Assembly: GCA_964424455.1 (NCBI GenBank)
Contig: CAYRJA010000109.1
Coordinates: 1-10,322, forward strand
DNA from: CAYRJA01 sp964424455
Lineage (GTDB): Bacteria > Bacteroidota > Bacteroidia > Chitinophagales > UBA10324
DNA length: 10,322 nucleotides
Reading direction: 5' to 3'
Below the pieces are notes generated by a model. That model had not been told where the DNA came from. It searched no databases and saw nothing but the letters and a program-made list of their open reading frames with translations. The position numbers were made by a program, and so were the translations under genes. Below, piece by piece: positions 6,785-10,322 of the stretch (position 1 is the first letter of the stretch; every line of letters starts with the position of its first letter).

Positions 6785-7708
6785 ATGTCAAAACGAGGTT
6801 ACATATCAAGATACTTGTTGATTCTCAAAAAGCTGAAAACAAAACCTTTCAGTTCGTTTGGGGAGCTGCAAACTTATTTTGAGAACCAAGTGGACTACTT
6901 GCAAATGCAGGATGATACATTGAATGTTGGTTTTTCAAAGCGAACATTTCAGAGAGACCTAAAAGAAATCAGAAACATTTTTGGAGTTGACATTGAATAT
7001 TCAAAATCACAAAAGGGTTATTTCATTTTGCAAAACGAAATGGAGAACATGAACTTTCAAAGAATGATAGAAGCGTTTGATATGTTCAACTCATTGAATC
7101 TTGCACAGGACTTGAAACCATTTATCCATTTAGAAAAACGCAGACCGCAGGGAACGGAAAATTTATACGGACTGCTTCATGCAATCAAAAACAAATTGCA
7201 GATTAAATTTTCGTATCAAAAGTTTTGGGAAGACGAACTGAGTATTCGGACTGCAGAACCTTATGCTTTGAAAGAGTTTAAAAATCGTTGGTATGTTTTA
7301 GCAAAGGACATGACCGATGAAAGAATAAAATCTTTTGCACTTGACCGACTAACAAATCTTGACATCACCAAGAAGTTGTTTGATTATCCGAAAACTTTTG
7401 ATGTTGAGGAAAATTACCGCTATTGTTTCGGAATTATTAGTCCGAATGGAATGAAGCCGGAAGAAATTATTTTATCCTTCGATTCTCATCAAGGTAAATA
7501 CATCAAATCTTTACCACTGCACGATACACAGCAAATTATAACTGATGACGACAAAGAACTGAGAATAAAACTTAAACTCTGTATCACATTTGACTTTGTA
7601 ATGGAACTTCTGTCGTATGGAGAAACCATGAAGGTTATCAAACCCAAATCACTCATAAAGGAAATTAAGCAATCACACGAAAGGGCAGCTAATATTTATA
7701 CTTCTTGA
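6785..7708 (+). CDS. HTH-WYL domain transcriptional regulator
   Basis: A 307-residue cytoplasmic regulator of the usual WYL architecture. The N-terminal winged helix-turn-helix covers about 1-82, with recognition helix SKRTFQRDLKEIRNIFG (51-67) and the wing ending KGYFIL. The WYL domain spans about 125-195, with the hallmark RWYVLAKD (168-175) and FALDRL (184-189). The C-terminal WCX region is about 220-300 (LLSYGETMKVIKPKSL). WYL domains bind nucleotide or nucleic-acid ligands, and several members (BrxR, CapW) are repressors of phage-defence operons, usually controlling their own locus. Here it is the last of three tightly packed genes, so an autoregulatory role over the cassette, perhaps through the dyad at 5571-5620, is a reasonable inference. 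The ATG at 6785 is 3 nt after the preceding TAA; an out-of-frame ATG at 6781 is ignored. Confidence 0.92.
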   Translation: MSKRGYISRYLLILKKLKTKPFSSFGELQTYFENQVDYLQMQDDTLNVGFSKRTFQRDLKEIRNIFGVDIEYSKSQKGYFILQNEMENMNFQRMIEAFDMFNSLNLAQDLKPFIHLEKRRPQGTENLYGLLHAIKNKLQIKFSYQKFWEDELSIRTAEPYALKEFKNRWYVLAKDMTDERIKSFALDRLTNLDITKKLFDYPKTFDVEENYRYCFGIISPNGMKPEEIILSFDSHQGKYIKSLPLHDTQQIITDDDKELRIKLKLCITFDFVMELLSYGETMKVIKPKSLIKEIKQSHERAANIYTS

Positions 7709-7821
7709 TTTCAATTGAAGAAGGGAAAAAAGTTCAACCTCAAACGCCGAAGTAGAACATCCTGCTCTTTAATTTTTAGATTTTAGCTGAATATTGAACA
7801 ATCCATTCTAAAATACTGATA

Positions 7822-7829
7822 TACATTTG
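7822..7829 (+). promoter_or_regulatory. Promoter (-7 box) of rlmD
   Basis: TACATTTG is a perfect TAnnTTTG box 20 nt before the ATG at 7850, giving a very short leader. The nearest TTG (7794-7796) is 25 nt upstream, longer than the usual -33 spacing. The motif and its following CCGC closely resemble the box in the terminal repeats (TATATTTGCCGC). rlmD thus probably has its own promoter, separate from the cassette. Confidence 0.65.
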
Positions 7830-7849
7830 CCGCTCTCTCAAAAACACCG

Positions 7850-9244
7850 ATGAAACACGGAACCATTATTGAAAATCTGTATGTCTCTGATTTTGCAAAC
7901 GAAGGCAAATCGCTTGCGCGGTTAAATGGTAAAGTAATATTTATAGAAGGAGCCGTTCCGGGTGATACAGTGGATGTGAAAGTGTTAAAAAGTAAAAAAG
8001 ACTGGGCTGAAACAAAGCTTATCAGGTTAATAAAACCATCCGAGCTGCGGCGAGAACCGTTTTGCAAACATTTCGGAGTTTGCGGTGGCTGCCAATGGCA
8101 ACATCTCGATTATGCTGCACAGTTAAAATTCAAACAACAGTCGGTAGTTGATTCACTTGAACGAATCGGACATATACAAATCGGTGAAGTACTGGAAATT
8201 ATTGGCGGCGGAAATCAAACTCATTACAGAAACAAATTAGATTACTCTGCATCCGACCGTGCATGGCTTACATTGGAAGAGTTGAACGTAGAAGAAGTAA
8301 TATATCGTCCTGCTCTTGGGTTTCATGTGCCAAGGTCTTTCACTACAGTACTTGATATTGAGCAGTGTCATCTGCAACCTGAGCCGACGAATGCAATCAG
8401 ATTAACGGTAAAGAAATTTATGCTTGACAACAACCTGTCGTTTTACAATAATTACAGCAAGCATGGTTTTCTGCGCACGCTGATTGTACGCAACACTCAG
8501 GCAGGAGAAGTAATGGTAATAGTGGTAGTGGGGGAAAATGATAAATCAAGTATTGAAAAGCTGATGGAACTGCTGAAAGAAAAATTTCCTCAGATAACTT
8601 CGTTCAACTATGTTGTCAGCAAGAAAGTAAATGATACCATTTTTGATCAGCAGGTAATAACCTATCACGGGATGCCCTACATTACCGAATGGCTGGAAGA
8701 TTTGCAGTTCCGCATTAGTCCTAAATCTTTTTTTCAAACCAATACACAACAAGCGCTCAATCTTTACCGTGTTACAAAAGATTTTTCGCAGTTGACAGGA
8801 GAAGAGTTGGTTTATGATCTTTACACCGGAACCGGAAGCATTGCTCTCTTTATAGCAAGACATTGTAAAAAAGTTATCGGCATTGAACAGGTAAGTGATG
8901 CTATTGCAGATGCAAAGCTGAATGCAGAATTGAACAAGATTAACAATGCTGAATTTTATACCGCTGATATCAGACATTCACTTTCAGAAAAATTCATAGA
9001 GCAAAACGGTAAACCCGATGTGGTAATTACCGATCCTCCCCGTGCGGGCATGCATCCGGATGTGGTAAAAAATCTTCTGCGAATGGAGCCGCAGCGTATT
9101 GTTTATGTAAGTTGCAATCCTGCATCGCAGGCGAGAGATTTGCAAATGCTCTCAGCAAAATACGATGTTACAAAAATTCAGCCGGTGGACATGTTCCCGC
9201 ATACAGCACATATAGAAAATGTTGCTTTGTTATCTCTTGTTTAG
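7850..9244 (+). CDS. rlmD: 23S rRNA (uracil-5-)-methyltransferase, RlmD/TrmA superfamily
   Basis: A 464-residue SAM-dependent methyltransferase that makes 5-methyluridine in 23S rRNA; RlmD of E. coli modifies U1939. An N-terminal TRAM RNA-binding domain covers about 1-62 (GKVIFIEGAVPGDTV). Cysteines C72, C78, C81 and C173 match the [4Fe-4S] ligand set (C-x5-C-x2-C, then a distant Cys). The SAM site is VYDLYTGTGS (321-330), with the acidic residue of GIEQ after it. TDPPRAG (394-400) is the substrate motif, and VSCNPA (420-425) carries the catalytic nucleophile C422. Glu456 in HTAHIENVALL is the expected general base. All key residues are present and the length is normal, so it should be active. 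Members of this superfamily differ in target base, so RlmCD-like dual specificity (U747 and U1939) cannot be excluded. Confidence 0.95.
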   Translation: MKHGTIIENLYVSDFANEGKSLARLNGKVIFIEGAVPGDTVDVKVLKSKKDWAETKLIRLIKPSELRREPFCKHFGVCGGCQWQHLDYAAQLKFKQQSVVDSLERIGHIQIGEVLEIIGGGNQTHYRNKLDYSASDRAWLTLEELNVEEVIYRPALGFHVPRSFTTVLDIEQCHLQPEPTNAIRLTVKKFMLDNNLSFYNNYSKHGFLRTLIVRNTQAGEVMVIVVVGENDKSSIEKLMELLKEKFPQITSFNYVVSKKVNDTIFDQQVITYHGMPYITEWLEDLQFRISPKSFFQTNTQQALNLYRVTKDFSQLTGEELVYDLYTGTGSIALFIARHCKKVIGIEQVSDAIADAKLNAELNKINNAEFYTADIRHSLSEKFIEQNGKPDVVITDPPRAGMHPDVVKNLLRMEPQRIVYVSCNPASQARDLQMLSAKYDVTKIQPVDMFPHTAHIENVALLSLV

Positions 9245-9245
9245 T

Positions 9246-9274
9246 GGAAGAGGAGGGCGAGAGTTGTTCGACTC
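9246..9274 (+). repeat. Possible degenerate interspersed repeat, copy 2
   Basis: Starting just after the rlmD stop, GGAAGAGGAGGGC-GAGAG-TTGTTCGACTC aligns with 5486-5517. About 40 nt further on is a small hairpin, ATGTT-TCTATG-AACAT (9302-9317). Together they may be the remnant of an intergenic repeat element. The match is short and unsupported by genome-wide data. Confidence 0.25.
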
Positions 9275-9333
9275 CTAAGAAGCCATTGGTTTGTAGCTAT
9301 GATGTTTCTATGAACATACAACCTCTTCAAGAT

Positions 9334-9372
9334 TGAGCATTCGTATTTATTTTTTGCTCACAATAAAATTGT
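9334..9372. terminator. Weak hairpins between convergent rlmD and hicBA
   Basis: TGAGCA (9334-9339) pairs with TGCTCA (9355-9360) around a 15-nt T-rich loop. It is followed immediately by ACAAT-AAA-ATTGT (9360-9372). The position between convergent genes suits a bidirectional terminator. The stems are short and no clean U-tract follows either, so this is tentative. The rest of 9245-9507 shows no gene. Confidence 0.25.
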
Positions 9373-9507
9373 AATCGTTCTGTCCTCGACGGATCTTCCA
9401 CAGGAAACTCACCGATATTAATGTTTGATTGATAGAGGATTCAAAGATGAAACTATTCTGTAACAAAAATATGTAACGAGGAGGAAGTCAGAAAATTCCC
9501 GGATAAA

Positions 9508-9732
9508 CTATTTTCTCAAAAAATCTTCGGGGTCAATATTTGCTTGCTTTAATATTGCTTTGAGAGTTCCTTCCGGCATATCGCCACTGTGATTAGGAAT
9601 TGTTGTAAATTTTTTGGTGTGATTATTATACCAGATTTCGTGACTCCCTGCCGCCTGACGATGAAACTCAAATCCGAATTTTTTTAGCTTCTTAATAATC
9701 TCGCGGTATTTGAAGCCCCCAAGTTGTCCCAT
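9508..9732 (-). CDS. hicA: HicA-family mRNA interferase toxin
   Basis: A 74-residue toxin of normal HicA length. HicA has a dsRNA-binding-like fold and cleaves mRNA, giving growth arrest when the antitoxin is lost. The family hallmark GSHEIWY (29-35) holds the catalytic His31. The flanking signature is also present: FKYREIIKKLKKFGFEF, then TTIPNHSGDMPEGTLKAILK. Its ATG is one base after the hicB stop (TGA-A-ATG), so toxin synthesis is coupled to antitoxin translation. It is the second gene of the pair, the reverse of the E. coli hicA-hicB order. No mutation or truncation is visible. It converges with rlmD and lies about 260 nt from it. Confidence 0.93.
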   Translation of the reverse strand: MGQLGGFKYREIIKKLKKFGFEFHRQAAGSHEIWYNNHTKKFTTIPNHSGDMPEGTLKAILKQANIDPEDFLRK

Positions 9733-9733
9733 T

Positions 9734-9964
9734 TCAGAGTCCTACTACTAAAGGATAATTGTCGAAATCTTCTGCTATTTTCAACTGTTTTACAGTTGCT
9801 TCTTCATTTTGACTCTCTAAGAGTTTTTTGGCTACATCTCTCGCAATTTCAAGTGTTTCTGTTACAGTTCTGCCTTGTGCAACCAATCCCTGTACCTCAT
9901 CGGAAGTGGCGAGAAAGAAACCTTCCGGTAATTTCTCAATATGCAGTTTAATAATTTTTTCCAT
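9734..9964 (-). CDS. hicB: HicB-type antitoxin (DUF1902-like), minimal form
   Basis: A 76-residue antitoxin that should bind HicA and block its active site. The N-terminal partial RNase H-like fold is recognisable (KLHIEKLPEGFFLATSDEV, then QGLVAQGRTVTETLEIARDVA). The remainder is a short acidic/hydrophobic tail. There is no ribbon-helix-helix or helix-turn-helix after it, unlike many longer HicB proteins, so autoregulation by direct DNA binding is doubtful. The frame stays open upstream to 10114, but ATG 9964 is the right start: the family homology begins there and the TATCTTTG promoter lies only about 20 nt upstream, inside the longer version. It is transcribed first, directly ahead of hicA. 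Confidence 0.88.
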   Translation of the reverse strand: MEKIIKLHIEKLPEGFFLATSDEVQGLVAQGRTVTETLEIARDVAKKLLESQNEEATVKQLKIAEDFDNYPLVVGL

Positions 9965-9984
9965 AGATTGGATTTCTATCAAAG

Positions 9985-9992
9985 CAAAGATA
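9985..9992 (-). promoter_or_regulatory. Promoter (-7 box) of hicBA
   Basis: The minus strand reads TATCTTTG, a perfect TAnnTTTG match 20 nt before the hicB ATG. The upstream GGTTACAAATACC (10005-9993) is weakly symmetrical at its ends and could be an operator. No clear -33 TTTG is seen at the usual distance. It fixes 9964 as the hicB start. Confidence 0.65.
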
Positions 9993-10270
9993 GGTATTTG
10001 TAACCTAAATAAATGCCGCTGCCGCCTGACTTGTCCTGAAACAGCTTGCACTAAAAATTGGATAATCACACAAACAGAAATATTAATGCTTGCTTTTACA
10101 AACATGCGCTTCATAATACGGCAGAAAGCATGGTAATGCCGTGTTCGGTAAAGATGTATGGAAGTTTATCTGAAAAAATTTATGTAATCCAAAAAAATTA
10201 GGTTCAGTCAAATATAGAGACTCATGCTATTTAACAAGTGCTTGCTATTTGTCATAAAACCGTTGTAAAT

Positions 10271-10322
10271 AATACCAATTTTATTTCATAAATAGTCTAA
10301 AAGTATTATATTTGCCGCATGG
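10271..10322 (+). repeat. Right copy of the 52-bp terminal inverted repeat
   Basis: Inverted partner of bases 5-56, with differences only at two positions near its inner end. The 39-nt unit bounded by TAATAC and GTATTA is 10270-10308. A half-site TAGTCTAAA lies in the promoter spacer. The window stops inside this repeat, 4 nt short of completing the TTTGCC...GGCAAA dyad seen at the left edge. Confidence 0.85.
10307..10314 (+). promoter_or_regulatory. Outward-facing promoter-like -7 box in the right repeat
   Basis: TATATTTG is a perfect TAnnTTTG box with TTTC (10284-10287) exactly 19 nt upstream as a near-consensus -33 element. It points out of the window, as the left copy does. Its target is not visible. 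Confidence 0.45.

Larger units (their letters stand above)
9965..10322. other. Gene-free right-hand spacer
   Basis: No convincing gene is visible in these 358 nt. They contain the hicBA promoter and an imperfect hairpin ACGGCA/TGCCGT with a 13-nt loop (10118-10142). The octamer TGCTATTT occurs twice (10225-10232 and 10243-10250), flanking CAAGTGCTTG. The right terminal repeat fills the end. The octamers lie just upstream of the outward promoter-like sequence and might bind a regulator of a gene beyond the edge. Confidence 0.6.

Noticed and set aside
7701..7723. CTTCTT/AAGAAG hairpin at the end of the WYL gene as a terminator
   Set aside because: The stem is A/U-rich and short, overlaps the stop codon and is followed by GGGAAAAAAG rather than a T-tract.
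8546..8977. 143-codon minus-strand open frame inside rlmD
   Set aside because: It overlaps the SAM-binding core of a clearly coding methyltransferase; composition is that of an antisense shadow.
9648..10030. Exact 12-mer CTGCCGCCTGAC at 9648-9659 (inside hicA) and 10019-10030 (upstream of hicB)
   Set aside because: A few exact 12-mer pairs are expected by chance in 10 kb, and there is no extended similarity around it.
9965..10114. Upstream extension of hicB by 50 codons to an ATG at 10114
   Set aside because: The extension does not resemble HicB and contains the TATCTTTG promoter box; the family homology begins at the 9964 ATG.
1..10322. CRISPR array, tRNA, rRNA or transposase gene
   Set aside because: No regularly spaced repeats, cloverleaf, rRNA-like stretch or transposase-like protein was found on either strand.

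Overview
This window looks like a chromosomal segment from a member of the Bacteroidota. Start codons lack Shine-Dalgarno sequences and sit behind A/T-rich leaders. Perfect Bacteroidota -7 boxes (TAnnTTTG) lie in front of three transcription units. The 3'-most third of the left block is a SurA-type chaperone/isomerase cluster of a kind I associate with this phylum. Base composition is moderately AT-rich. Placement within the phylum (Chitinophagia or Sphingobacteriia would be my guess) cannot be settled from the sequence alone.

Layout. (1) Bases 111-5363, minus strand: a four-gene operon read right to left. It starts with a secreted 656-residue protein with two parvulin domains. Next come a probable lipoprotein with a SurA-like N-terminal half but no intact parvulin domain (TTG start), a 452-residue SurA with two parvulin domains, and a MoxR-family AAA+ ATPase. 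The first three are tightly spaced (a 6-nt gap, then an ATGA overlap) and should act together in periplasmic folding of outer-membrane and secreted proteins. (2) Bases 5364-5711: a divergent regulatory spacer holding the operon promoter and a large imperfect dyad. (3) Bases 5712-7708, plus strand: a compact three-gene accessory cassette. It encodes a small protein with nine uninterrupted heptads, a protein with PD-(D/E)XK nuclease-like motifs, and an HTH-WYL regulator. The junctions are an ATGA overlap and a 3-nt gap. This is the least explained part of the window and could be a small defence or stress module. (4) Bases 7850-9244, plus strand: an RlmD-type 23S rRNA m5U methyltransferase with its own promoter. 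(5) Bases 9508-9964, minus strand: a hicB-hicA toxin-antitoxin pair with a minimal antitoxin, convergent to rlmD.

The two extremes of the window carry a 52-bp inverted repeat (50 of 52 identical) whose promoter-like end points outward on both sides. The window is therefore probably a whole contig that stopped at two copies of a dispersed element, or a segment between two inverted copies of one. The mix of housekeeping blocks (folding operon, rRNA methylase) with a regulator-linked cassette, a toxin-antitoxin pair and degenerate intergenic repeats suggests insertions between core genes.
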